A stretch of 64,000 bases of DNA from Gracilimonas sp040882225 (GTDB taxonomy: Bacteria > Bacteroidota > Rhodothermia > Balneolales > Balneolaceae), in contig JBBEBR010000017.1 in NCBI GenBank assembly GCA_040882225.1, forward strand, positions 62,001 through 126,000. The letters run 5' to 3'. Under the pieces are notes generated by a model that did not search any database, was not told the DNA's origin, and was given only the letters and a program-made list of their open reading frames with translations. Each line of letters opens with the position of its first letter. Position 1 is the first letter of the stretch. This document shows, in pieces, positions 44,908-53,635 of the stretch. A program made the position numbers and the translations under genes.

Positions 44908-46344
44908 TCAGGATATTTTCTTGTTATTACTTAAAGCTTCTTCAATATTCAGCATTGGAACCGAATCTACATTATGGAAATCATTCACTCTAAAAAAGGG
45001 TGTCGTTTTTTTAAGCACTGAATTTTCACCCTGATTCTCCTTCGATTCGTATTTATTCACTCCCACTAAAACCGACTGTTTTTCTTCATATGCCGCTATT
45101 CTGTTTTTTTGGGATATGATTAGTTTTTGCTGAATAAATCCGCTTTTAACCGCTTCATAAAACCCGCCATGTTTTTCAATTTCCTGAAATAACTCCCAGC
45201 TTTCGCGGGCTATTTTATCCGTTAAAACCTCGATATAATAAGATCCGGCACCGGCATCCGAGACTTTATCGAGGTACGCTTCACCTTGTAAAATAAGCTG
45301 AATGTTTCTGGCTATGCGGGAAGAAAAGCCCGAATATTCGGCAAAATCCGAATCAAACCGTTCAACGGTAATAGCGTTGCAGCCGCCCAAAACTGCTGAC
45401 ATAGCTTCCGTAGTTGCGCGAATTATATTGCTATGCGCATCGGCGGTTGATTTATTCCACCGTGCGGTTCTCGCGTGTACGAAGGTATCCGTTCTTTTGG
45501 CAAGGCCTTCTTCATAGGTATTTAAAACCTGAGCCCAGACCAACCGGAAAGCCCGATATTTTGCAATTTCCAGAAAGAAGCTGGAAGCAGTAGAAAACTG
45601 AAAATGGATATTTTGCGCAACCTCTGAAACGCTCATTTCCAGCTCATCGGTGAGCGCCAGGTATTCATTTCCCTCCGCTAAGGCAAAAGCCAGCTGTTGA
45701 ACAATTTCGCCGCCGCAATCTCCATAGAAATCCGCATTCACTCCCATGAACTTAAATGGAGACTTGAGATTTTTTAAAACCTGAACAAGCTCTTCCTTTT
45801 TGGCTAATTTCCCTGAATGCACAGCTTGTGCAAAAAGATCGAAAGCGAAAGTTATGTTGAGAGATTCGAAATCCAGGTTACGATCAAAGCATATTTCTTT
45901 CAGCCACTTACTAATTTCAGGTGAAGTTAAGCCGGAGCCGAACGTGACATAAATAAGTTCGACTTGCACATCCTTTAGAAGAAGCTCTAAATCCTCTTTA
46001 GTGGAAATAGAAGAAGAGGACGAAGAAAAATGAAGTCCTGAAGCTCCATTTTCAAGTGCATGCAAAGCCAGGGAGTTTGCTGTTTTGGGATTCTGAAATT
46101 CAATCTTTTCAACAATGTTCCAGGTGGATTTTGTATGAACGGGCTCGGTTATATGCTCTAAATCTTGAAGGTGCTCTCGGCGGTAAAAAGGCAGAACAGC
46201 GACTCCTTCAGGTGTTTCCCAGAGAAGCTCTTTTTTGTAATTTTTCCCCTTGAGGTCCTCGCTGATTACCTCTTCCCATTCTTGTGTTGAAATGGGAGGA
46301 AATTCGTTGAAGTTCAGGGATTTTTCAGGTTTAATCTCGGCCAA
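44908..46344 (-). CDS. mutA: Methylmalonyl-CoA mutase, small subunit
   Basis: A 478-residue mutase-family protein that lacks the DxHxxG B12 motif and so is the non-catalytic subunit of the heterodimer. Fold segments shared with MutB include 'FLEIAKYRAFRLVWAQVLNT' and 'GFSSRIARNIQLILQGEAYL'. The C-terminal B12 domain is missing, ending around 'LNIEEALSNNKKIS'. Its start is TTG; I find no ATG close by in frame. First gene of the operon mutA-dinB-like-mutB-meaB. Confidence 0.92.
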   Translation of the reverse strand: MAEIKPEKSLNFNEFPPISTQEWEEVISEDLKGKNYKKELLWETPEGVAVLPFYRREHLQDLEHITEPVHTKSTWNIVEKIEFQNPKTANSLALHALENGASGLHFSSSSSSISTKEDLELLLKDVQVELIYVTFGSGLTSPEISKWLKEICFDRNLDFESLNITFAFDLFAQAVHSGKLAKKEELVQVLKNLKSPFKFMGVNADFYGDCGGEIVQQLAFALAEGNEYLALTDELEMSVSEVAQNIHFQFSTASSFFLEIAKYRAFRLVWAQVLNTYEEGLAKRTDTFVHARTARWNKSTADAHSNIIRATTEAMSAVLGGCNAITVERFDSDFAEYSGFSSRIARNIQLILQGEAYLDKVSDAGAGSYYIEVLTDKIARESWELFQEIEKHGGFYEAVKSGFIQQKLIISQKNRIAAYEEKQSVLVGVNKYESKENQGENSVLKKTTPFFRVNDFHNVDSVPMLNIEEALSNNKKIS

Positions 46345-46462
46345 AACAGATGTGTAGAATTTTGATTTCCATTTTCTAAAACGAAAATAACCAGTTGAAA
46401 GGTTCTTTACTAAATGAAATAAGAAAATGCGGTTTTATTAGTAAAAAAGCGCTTACAATTTG

Positions 46463-46470
46463 TATATTAG
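46463..46470 (+). promoter_or_regulatory. Possible -7 element for the acyl-CoA dehydrogenase gene
   Basis: TATATTAG fits TAnnTTTG with one mismatch, in the 146-base region divergent from mutA. Tentative. Confidence 0.25.
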
Positions 46471-46502
46471 CCCCGCATCGCAAAACATAAATGATTTTTT
46501 TG

Positions 46503-47666
46503 ATGGAGCATATCGAGCAACTTGTACCACCATTAACACAACTAACCGAAGACGAGCAAATGCTAAAAGAAGCGGCTTCGGATTTTGCGGAGGCTTCAAT
46601 TAAGCCGTTGGTTGCTGAAATGGATGAAAAAGCCAAGCTTGACCCTGATTTAATCAGGCAGTTTTTTGAAATGGGTTTGATGGGAATTGATATTCCCGAA
46701 AAGTACGCAGGCGGCGGCGGTACTTTTATGATGTCCATAGTTGCCATAGAGCAAATTTCAAGAGTGGATGCCTCAGCCGGTGTTTTCATGGATGTGCAAA
46801 ATACGCTGGTCAATAACGCTTTCGTTAATTTTGCTTCAGATTTCCTGAAAGAAAAATATTTACCTCTTCTCGCTACCGAAAAAGTTGGAGCCTACTGCTT
46901 GTCTGAAGCAGGTTCAGGAAGTGATGCTTTTGCACTTAAAACCACCGCTAAAGAAGATGGCGATCATTTTATACTGAATGGCGCTAAGCTTTGGATTACC
47001 AATGCCAATGAAGCGGATATTTTTCTTGTGCTTGCGAATGCCAACCCCGAAGCAGGATATAAAGGAATTACCGCTTTTGTGGTGGAACGAGGGATGGAAG
47101 GTTTTTCAATTTCAAAGAAAGAAAATAAACTCGGGATTCGGGCAAGCTCAACCTGTGAAATTTTATTAGAAGATTGCCGGGTTCCTAAAGAAAATGTGCT
47201 GGGCGAAGTTGGAAAAGGCTATAAAGTAGCTATCGAGACTTTGAACGAAGGCCGTATAGGAATTGGCGCACAAATGATCGGGATTGCACAAGGTGCTTTT
47301 GACGCTGCGCTTGATTACGTTCAGGAACGCAAGCAGTTTGGTAAAGCGATTTCAGATTTCCAGGGTGTTCAGTTTCAACTGGCACGAATGGCAACAGATA
47401 TTGAAACAGCGCGCCTCTTAGTATATAATGCCGCCCGAATAAAAATGAGTGGGCAAAAATTTCTGAAAGAAGCCGCCATGGCTAAATTCCATTCCTCCGA
47501 AGTAGCGGAGCGAGTAAGTTCAATGGCTGTGGATCTTTTTGGCGGTTACGGATATGTGAAAGAATATCCCGTAGAGAAATTTTACCGGGATTCAAAAATC
47601 GGTAAAATCTACGAGGGTACAACAAACATGCAGCTTAGTACAATTGCTAAGTTGCTACTTCGATGA
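46503..47666 (+). CDS. Acyl-CoA dehydrogenase
   Basis: FAD-dependent enzyme introducing the alpha-beta double bond of acyl-CoA, most like short/branched-chain dehydrogenases. 'AYCLSEAGSGSDAFALKTTA' and 'GRIGIGAQMIGIAQGAFDAA' are the two acyl-CoA dehydrogenase signatures. The catalytic base Glu is in 'SKIGKIYEGTTNMQL'. ATG 46503 and ATG 46491 are both possible. It is divergent from the mutase operon, with which it is metabolically linked: branched-chain acyl-CoA oxidation yields propionyl-CoA. Confidence 0.94.
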   Translation: MEHIEQLVPPLTQLTEDEQMLKEAASDFAEASIKPLVAEMDEKAKLDPDLIRQFFEMGLMGIDIPEKYAGGGGTFMMSIVAIEQISRVDASAGVFMDVQNTLVNNAFVNFASDFLKEKYLPLLATEKVGAYCLSEAGSGSDAFALKTTAKEDGDHFILNGAKLWITNANEADIFLVLANANPEAGYKGITAFVVERGMEGFSISKKENKLGIRASSTCEILLEDCRVPKENVLGEVGKGYKVAIETLNEGRIGIGAQMIGIAQGAFDAALDYVQERKQFGKAISDFQGVQFQLARMATDIETARLLVYNAARIKMSGQKFLKEAAMAKFHSSEVAERVSSMAVDLFGGYGYVKEYPVEKFYRDSKIGKIYEGTTNMQLSTIAKLLLR

Positions 47667-47675
47667 GTGAGTGAG

Positions 47676-47707
47676 AAAAGGGGGGCTTCGGCCCCCCTTT
47701 TATTTTT
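47676..47707. terminator. Strong UUCG-loop terminator
   Basis: AAAAGGGGGGC (47676-47686), loop TTCG, then GCCCCCCTTTT (47691-47701): an 11-bp perfect stem closed by a C(UUCG)G tetraloop, with T runs. It separates the acyl-CoA dehydrogenase gene from the convergent lipoprotein gene and may work in both directions. Confidence 0.92.
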
Positions 47708-47722
47708 GGTAATCTTCTGAAC

Positions 47723-48481
47723 CTAACTTTCCGCAGATTTAGCACACCGAAAGCCTATATCATAATATTTGGCATCACTTAAAACGCCAACTCTCCAAAA
47801 ACTTTTTGCAGTAACGTGACTTATGTTGCTGCCACTAAAACTTCCTCCTCTTATAATTCTGACACTGCTATTCTTTATATCATGCCACTCTTCGGGTTTT
47901 TCATAAAATTGGTAGTAGTTGCCTATCCATTCGGAAACGTTCCCGCTCATATCATGAATTCCTAAGGCGTTGGCTTGTTTGGAGCCTACGTAAAATGAAT
48001 AGGAAACTTCGGAGATGGCAAAATATTTGAGCGAATCAGGATTGCTGGTGCCGGAGTAAAGTAAGTTGCGTCCTCCTTCTCTTGCGGCATATTCCCATTC
48101 ATTTTCGGTAGGCAGCCGAAGTTCAAAAAAATTGCAATAGGAGAGAGCGTCGTGCCATGAAACACGGGCTACGGCACGGTCTCCGCGGCCATGATTATTA
48201 TCTTCAGGTAGCGGGCTTTTGGTGTAAACGGCGAAGGCATCATACTGTGCATAGGTGACCTCATATTTTCCTATATAAAAATCATTAAGCTCAACGAGAT
48301 GTAAAGGAAGCGCATCCTCATTTTTTTGCTCTATAACATCACCCATCATAAATGTGCCGCCTTCAACTAAGATCATTTCAGGTGCTGGAATGGAAGGGAC
48401 GTTCTGAAATAAAGTACAACCCCCATAAAGAAACGACAAAATGAGAAGTAGAGTTATTAAAGCAAATGAGGAGTGTTGCAT
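47723..48481 (-). CDS. SUMF1/FGE-domain lipoprotein
   Basis: A 252-residue protein with lipobox YGGC (residues 19-22) and a formylglycine-generating-enzyme (C-type-lectin-like) domain: 'MILVEGGTFMMGDVIEQ', 'GKYEVTYAQYDAF', 'RLPTENEWEYAAR', 'MSGNVSEWIGNYYQF', 'RIIRGGSF' and 'DIGFRCAK'. The Cys pair that does chemistry in true sulfatase-modifying enzymes is not visible near the C-terminus, so a structural role like that of the gliding/T9SS lipoproteins GldJ/GldK is more likely than catalysis. Monocistronic, convergent with the acyl-CoA dehydrogenase. Confidence 0.88.
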   Translation of the reverse strand: MQHSSFALITLLLILSFLYGGCTLFQNVPSIPAPEMILVEGGTFMMGDVIEQKNEDALPLHLVELNDFYIGKYEVTYAQYDAFAVYTKSPLPEDNNHGRGDRAVARVSWHDALSYCNFFELRLPTENEWEYAAREGGRNLLYSGTSNPDSLKYFAISEVSYSFYVGSKQANALGIHDMSGNVSEWIGNYYQFYEKPEEWHDIKNSSVRIIRGGSFSGSNISHVTAKSFWRVGVLSDAKYYDIGFRCAKSAES

Positions 48482-48604
48482 GATGAGAAATTTAGATGTA
48501 ATAAATTATTTTACATAAAATGGAATGATGTTACCATTAGCTAAGTTTAAAATCAGCATAACAAAAATTGATGTAAAGTTTTCTTCAAAAATGTATAAAG
48601 ACTG

Positions 48605-49867
48605 ATGAATAGTAAATTGGAAAATATAATCTTAGAACAACTAAGGCAGTATTCTAAAGACGAAGCTTCTTATGTGCAACTAAAAGATTTGCTTGAGGAT
48701 CTTTTAACAAAACAAGAAGATACTGAGAGACAGCTTTCTCTTTTAGAGCAGGCAACAAGAACGGACTATGATTCCATTCTAATTACTGATCTGAACCTGG
48801 ATAAACCGGGACCCAAAATTGTGTACGTGAATGAAGGTTTCACCGAGATGACGGGATATACCAAAGAAGAAGTTTTGGGGAAAACGCCACGTATTTTACA
48901 GGGAGAGAAAACCGACCGCTTTGTTTTGGACAGGCTGGTAAACAGGTTAACGCATGGAGAGGCTTTTTTCGGGCATACCATCAATTATAAAAAAGATGGC
49001 AGTGAGTTTGTAAATCAGTGGGATATTCATCCCCTCACAAATAAAGAAGGAGAAGTTACACATTGGGTGTCTTATCAGAGGGATATCACCGACCGGAAAG
49101 AACCGGGTAGAATGATTTTTGATTCGGAAATTGGTTTTGAAAACCTTTATGAAGAGTCAAAAAAAACGTATGTCGATTTAGATTCCAAAGGAAATATTCT
49201 TTCATCGAATAATGAGTTCAGAGAATTAATTGGCTATGATGCAGGTGAACTCGGGGAACTGAAAATTTGGGATTTGATTGACACGGATGGCCAAAAAGAA
49301 GTGAAGTATCTTTTTTCTGATTTCGATCCAAAAAACACTGTGAGCAAATCCTATGTATGGGTATTCCTAAATAAGAGTGGAGAGAGGCTAAACCTGGAAG
49401 TGAATGTTCACTATTTCATAAATAATGGAGATAATGTTGTAAGGTTACATCTTGTGAATCATACTTTGCGAGATAAGGTGATTGCCTCACTAAAGAATAA
49501 AAAGAAGCATTTGGAAGATATTCTGGCTCATAATGATGAGTTTAGTCTTCGGTTTGTACAGAAAAACAGCGGTGAAATAAACTGTAAATATGTGTCAGAT
49601 AATTTTACCAACGTAACAGGCCATAGCCCGGAGGCTATTTTAAAAGGTGGAGTAAAAGAGGTGCTTCATAAAGACGATATTGATGAAGCTGATAAAGCAC
49701 TCAAACGAGCTTTTAAGGGTGAACAATCAACCATTCATTGTAAATATAAAACAGCGGAAGGCGATTTTATTCCTACTTTGCAGTCTTTTAAGCCCGAATC
49801 CCGGGGAGTATCTAATGATGTCAAAAGTGTAAAAAGCGTGGTCATGATTGAGATGAGGAAAGATTAG
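48605..49867 (+). CDS. PAS-only sensory protein
   Basis: A 420-residue cytoplasmic protein with three PAS domains (residues about 50-165, 185-295, 300-415) and no kinase, cyclase or DNA-binding domain. The first PAS has the LOV-like motif 'GKTPRILQG' where LOV proteins have GRNCRFLQG, so the flavin-bonding Cys is replaced by Pro. It is followed by the S-box 'VSYQRDITDRK'. An N-terminal helix (1-45) may mediate dimerisation. No output is visible; it may act by protein contact with one of the kinases nearby. Confidence 0.87.
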   Translation: MNSKLENIILEQLRQYSKDEASYVQLKDLLEDLLTKQEDTERQLSLLEQATRTDYDSILITDLNLDKPGPKIVYVNEGFTEMTGYTKEEVLGKTPRILQGEKTDRFVLDRLVNRLTHGEAFFGHTINYKKDGSEFVNQWDIHPLTNKEGEVTHWVSYQRDITDRKEPGRMIFDSEIGFENLYEESKKTYVDLDSKGNILSSNNEFRELIGYDAGELGELKIWDLIDTDGQKEVKYLFSDFDPKNTVSKSYVWVFLNKSGERLNLEVNVHYFINNGDNVVRLHLVNHTLRDKVIASLKNKKKHLEDILAHNDEFSLRFVQKNSGEINCKYVSDNFTNVTGHSPEAILKGGVKEVLHKDDIDEADKALKRAFKGEQSTIHCKYKTAEGDFIPTLQSFKPESRGVSNDVKSVKSVVMIEMRKD

Positions 49868-49958
49868 TTTTCGCTTCATTCTATACTTTTTTTTGATGCC
49901 CTCTTAATGCCAGAAATACTTTTTGTGCATACAAAAAACCTTATATTTAAAATAAAAA

Positions 49959-50387
49959 ATGGATATACAGGCCAAGCAAGAGAAAATCATCCGGGAATTT
50001 GAGGTATTACAAGATTGGCCAGAAAGATATAAGCATATCATAAAAGTGGGGTCGAGAATGCCGCCGCTGCCTGAATCGGATAAAGTTAGCGAGAACTTGA
50101 TAAAAGGATGCCAAAGTCAGGTGTGGCTTACAGCGCATTTAGAGGATAATAAGATATTTTATAAAGCAGACAGTGACGCCGCCATAACTAAAGGCTTGGT
50201 TGCGATGATGGTGGGTTTTTATTCAGGCCACGATCCAGAAACTATCCTGGAAACCGCTCCTTCATTTATAGAAAAAATTGGAATGGCTCAACATTTATCA
50301 CCAACAAGGGCCAACGGTTTAGCTTCTATGGTTAAGCAAATGAAAATTTATGCCATGGCTTTTAGAAGTAAACAAACGTTATCATAA
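49959..50387 (+). CDS. sufE: SufE-family sulfur acceptor
   Basis: A 142-residue SufE protein that takes the persulfide from a cysteine desulfurase such as SufS during Fe-S cluster assembly. The sulfur-accepting Cys51 is in 'ENLIKGCQSQVWL'. No other suf gene is nearby. It lies among signalling genes but its gaps on both sides (91 and 53 bases) suggest independent expression. Confidence 0.95.
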   Translation: MDIQAKQEKIIREFEVLQDWPERYKHIIKVGSRMPPLPESDKVSENLIKGCQSQVWLTAHLEDNKIFYKADSDAAITKGLVAMMVGFYSGHDPETILETAPSFIEKIGMAQHLSPTRANGLASMVKQMKIYAMAFRSKQTLS

Positions 50388-50440
50388 TCTAATGGTATGC
50401 AAGCGGTGAAATCGCTTAATTCGTTGCTTATCCCATTAGT

Positions 50441-52270
50441 ATGACTACAAAAATTTACCTGTCAACGATTGCCGATATTGCGCTTGGAAAGGATTTAAAA
50501 TTGGAAGAGTCAGATGCTGGCAAGAAAGGCAGCATGACAGTTCTTAACTCCGTTTCCTTTTTCTTATCGGGAGTTTGCATCCTTTTTCTTGTTGCCTTTA
50601 GAATTAATGAATCAGTTTCGTTTACCTGGTTCTTTTTATCTGAAGCGATAGGGTTTTTATTAATACCACTTTTAGCTCGCCAGGGCTATGAAAAAGCATC
50701 TAAAGTACTTCTTATAGCTTATGCCGATATTGGCATTATGATTCTTAGCTCCGTATTCGGCAGCGACGCGCTTATACAGGTTTTCTTTATTCCGGCCATG
50801 GGGCTTTCCATTCTGCTTTTTGACAAGAACCAAATTCAGCTCAGAAACTTTGGGATCATCATGTCAATTTTCTCATATTTCATTCTTGATTATATCATTT
50901 TTGACCGGGTAAATATCTCGGATAATGGTTTTTCCCTGGTTCGCTGGAGTGTCTTGACGGCTTCGTTTGTAACCACCTGGTTGATATTTAATACGTTTTC
51001 TGAGTTTAAGGAAAATGCTGAGGCTAAATCTTTTGAATTATTGGTAAAGGAAAAAGAGCTTAGCCGGGAATTGAGTGTCAGGCAGCAAAAGCTGGAAGCT
51101 TATATAGAGCAGCTTGAAGTGGCCACTGGTAAACTGGAAAAGAGTACACACGCGAAGTCAGATTTTCTCGCCACCATGAGCCATGAAATACGCACACCTA
51201 TGAATGCTATTCTTGGGATGACTCATCTTTTAAAACAAGACAGTCCGCGCAAAGATCAGTTAGAGCCTATTAATATTTTAGACTTCTCCAGCAAAACGCT
51301 CCTCAGTCTTATAGATGATATCCTGGATTTTTCGAAGATAGAAGCAGGGAAAATCGAATTCGAGAAAATTGAGTTTGAACTCGATAAACTGGTAAGTGTG
51401 ATTGCGGAAACCTTCAAAATTACAGCAGAAAATAAAGGAATAGATTTAAAAATCGTTGTTCCCCAAGACACTCCGAACTTGCTAATTGGAGATCCTGCAA
51501 GGCTAACGCAAATTTTAAATAACCTGCTAAGCAATGCTTTGAAATTTACTGAAGAGGGTGAAGTTTGCTTAACCATCAATGTGCTGTTAGAGGCTGAAGA
51601 CGTGGTAAAACTTGAATTTGCTATTTCTGACACCGGGATTGGAATTGATAAAACGAGAGCAAGTTCAATTTTCGACAGCTTTACACAAGCGAGCCAAAAT
51701 ACAAAACGTTTGTTTGGGGGAACAGGGCTTGGACTCACAATTAGTAAGCAACTGGTAGAATTTCAAGGTGGTGAGATTTCAGTAGAAAGCACCCTTGGAA
51801 AAGGAAGTACTTTTTTCGTTCACCTAAACTTTGACAAAAATAAAGAGGTTGCCAGCTCTAATTTTAATAACGCACCTCAGGCAGATAAAGTAAGCCTTAC
51901 CGGTTTAAAAGTGTTGATGGTAGAAGACAATCTGGTGAATCAGAAAGTTATGCAGCACTTTTTAGAGAGATGGAATATAGAAATGGTGGTAGTGGATAAT
52001 GGGGAACAAGCAGTAGAAGCTGTTAAGAGCGATACCTTTGATCTTGTACTGATGGATTTACAAATGCCACTAATGGATGGATATGAAGCGACTGAAAAAA
52101 TCAGAATGCTTGAAGATCCTTCCAAAAGAAAAATTCCGATTATCGCACTTACTGCTGCGGCGTTGAAAGAAATCAGAGAGAAAGTGTACGCCTCAGGAAT
52201 GAATGATTTTGTTACCAAGCCTTTTAACCCTGCCGACTTAGAGCAAAAGCTCCTGAGTTTTGTTAAATAA
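50441..52270 (+). CDS. Membrane hybrid histidine kinase with receiver
   Basis: A 609-residue two-component sensor. About six transmembrane helices lie in residues 35-185 with almost no extracytoplasmic loop, then a coiled coil (190-235), HisKA with His248 in 'ATMSHEIRTPMNAILGM', a HATPase with N-box 'ILNNLLSNALKF', G1 'ISDTGIGI' and G2 'GGTGLGLTIS', and a C-terminal receiver ('MVEDNLVNQ', Asp539 in 'LVLMDLQMP', 'VTKPF'). It probably senses a membrane or intracellular signal and passes phosphate to the receiver and then to an unlinked phosphotransfer protein. Confidence 0.94.
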   Translation: MTTKIYLSTIADIALGKDLKLEESDAGKKGSMTVLNSVSFFLSGVCILFLVAFRINESVSFTWFFLSEAIGFLLIPLLARQGYEKASKVLLIAYADIGIMILSSVFGSDALIQVFFIPAMGLSILLFDKNQIQLRNFGIIMSIFSYFILDYIIFDRVNISDNGFSLVRWSVLTASFVTTWLIFNTFSEFKENAEAKSFELLVKEKELSRELSVRQQKLEAYIEQLEVATGKLEKSTHAKSDFLATMSHEIRTPMNAILGMTHLLKQDSPRKDQLEPINILDFSSKTLLSLIDDILDFSKIEAGKIEFEKIEFELDKLVSVIAETFKITAENKGIDLKIVVPQDTPNLLIGDPARLTQILNNLLSNALKFTEEGEVCLTINVLLEAEDVVKLEFAISDTGIGIDKTRASSIFDSFTQASQNTKRLFGGTGLGLTISKQLVEFQGGEISVESTLGKGSTFFVHLNFDKNKEVASSNFNNAPQADKVSLTGLKVLMVEDNLVNQKVMQHFLERWNIEMVVVDNGEQAVEAVKSDTFDLVLMDLQMPLMDGYEATEKIRMLEDPSKRKIPIIALTAAALKEIREKVYASGMNDFVTKPFNPADLEQKLLSFVK

Positions 52271-52276
52271 ATGAAG

Positions 52277-52338
52277 CGGACACCCTAAAATTTGTTTCTG
52301 GACGAAACAAATTTATTCCCCATGGGAGAGGGGAATTT
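52277..52338 (+). repeat. Dispersed double-hairpin repeat, copy b
   Basis: CGGACACCCT, then AAATTTGTTTC (52288-52298), loop TGGAC, GAAACAAATTT (52304-52314), a perfect 11-bp stem; then ATTCCCC/GGGGAAT (52315-52321, 52330-52336). It begins seven bases after the hybrid kinase stop, where it could act as transcript 3' end. It is nearly identical to copy c over 40 bases. Confidence 0.7.
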
Positions 52339-52402
52339 TCCGAATTTTAAAACCTGAGTCCGTTAATTCAGGTATCTGTGCTATTGCTGGAATGATCTGC
52401 GG

Positions 52403-53635
52403 TTAACGAGCGGCGTAGTCCTGTTCTGGAATATAGATATGGAAAGTAGTTCCTTTACCCTCTTTTGAATCAATTTTTATTTCTCCTTGGTGAAGATCAA
52501 CGAACTGCTTAATAATTGGAAGGCCAAGACCCGTGCTAATTTCACCCTGAGTTCCCTGTCGTTGGTGCTTTTTGTTCCCGTTAAAGAGCGTGGGTAAAAA
52601 CTCCTGGGGGATTCCCATCCCTGTATCTGAAACTTTGCAATAAAGAATTCGGGGAGAATCTTTTTGGGCTTTGAATTCTGTCATCAACTCTACAGTATCT
52701 CCTGCTTCACTAAACTTCAAAGCATTAGAGATGACATTACTCAAAATAAGTTTGAATTTTTCTTCATCTATGGAGAAAAATTCTGATGTGTGAATACTTA
52801 TTTTTAATTGTACTTCTTTACCCTTTGCAAGAGGTGCATAAGTATCGATCAAGTCTTCAACAAGATTATCAATATTTACTTTATCCACGTTTATGGTAAG
52901 AGTAGAATTATTCTGAAAAAGAGAATTAGAGATCAGTTCAGTGGTATAATTCAGCAGTTTTTTGCTGCTCAACTCTATTATATATAGCATCCGGTCAAGT
53001 TCTTCCCGGTCTCCTTCCCAAGCAGTTTGTAAGTAATTAGTGGCACTTATTACACCTGTGATAGGGCTTTTTATATCGTGGCTTACAATACGCAGAAACT
53101 GATCTTTTTCTTTGTTAAGCTGGTCAAGCTTGAGTTTCTGTTTACGGAGTTCAAGCCTAACCATTATTTCACTTGCGAGAGTTTCTAAGGCTTTTTTCTG
53201 TTCAAGGTTTAACTTTCTCGGTTTGGTATCTAAAACACACAAGGCACCTAATTTGTGACCACACGGGGATTTGAGAGGAGTACCACTATAAAATCTGTAA
53301 TTGGGATCACCTTCTACATAAAATAAATTTTTGAACCGATCATCCTTTGAAAGGTCTTTTACTTCAAAATTATCGTCACCTAAAACAGTGCTTTGGCAAA
53401 TTGAGTCGGTGCGAGAAATGGATTTCCCGACTTCCACCCCGGCTTTTGTCCATTGCCGGTCATTATCCATAAAATTTATTTGAGACTTAGATGCACCCGT
53501 TAAAATTGTGGCAAGTTCAGCTAAAGCTTCGAACTCCTTTTCCGGGTGGGTATCTAAAATTCCATATTCTTGGAGAACTTGTTGTCGGCTTTGCTCGGTG
53601 GGCTTAGTCGTTACTCGATTGTCATAAGTTTTCAT
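52403..53635 (-). CDS. GAF-domain sensor histidine kinase
   Basis: A 410-residue soluble kinase. Residues about 20-165 form a GAF domain ('GILDTHPEKEFEALAELATI', 'FYSGTPLKSPCGHKLGALCV') of the kind fused to phytochrome-like kinases. Residues about 175-240 are HisKA with the phospho-acceptor His in 'RIVSHDIKSPITGVIS'. The HATPase has N-box 'LSNVISNALKFSEAGD', 'VSDTGMGIPQ' and 'STGLGLPIIKQ'. All catalytic boxes are intact. Its ATG overlaps the stop of the large PAS protein (ATGA), suggesting they act together. Confidence 0.93.
   Translation of the reverse strand: MKTYDNRVTTKPTEQSRQQVLQEYGILDTHPEKEFEALAELATILTGASKSQINFMDNDRQWTKAGVEVGKSISRTDSICQSTVLGDDNFEVKDLSKDDRFKNLFYVEGDPNYRFYSGTPLKSPCGHKLGALCVLDTKPRKLNLEQKKALETLASEIMVRLELRKQKLKLDQLNKEKDQFLRIVSHDIKSPITGVISATNYLQTAWEGDREELDRMLYIIELSSKKLLNYTTELISNSLFQNNSTLTINVDKVNIDNLVEDLIDTYAPLAKGKEVQLKISIHTSEFFSIDEEKFKLILSNVISNALKFSEAGDTVELMTEFKAQKDSPRILYCKVSDTGMGIPQEFLPTLFNGNKKHQRQGTQGEISTGLGLPIIKQFVDLHQGEIKIDSKEGKGTTFHIYIPEQDYAAR

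Noticed and set aside
46449..46464. AGTAAAAAAGCGCTTA, similar to the 14-mer operator repeat
   Set aside because: Single copy, no partner 24 bases away, and in a metabolic promoter region; similarity is within A-rich background.
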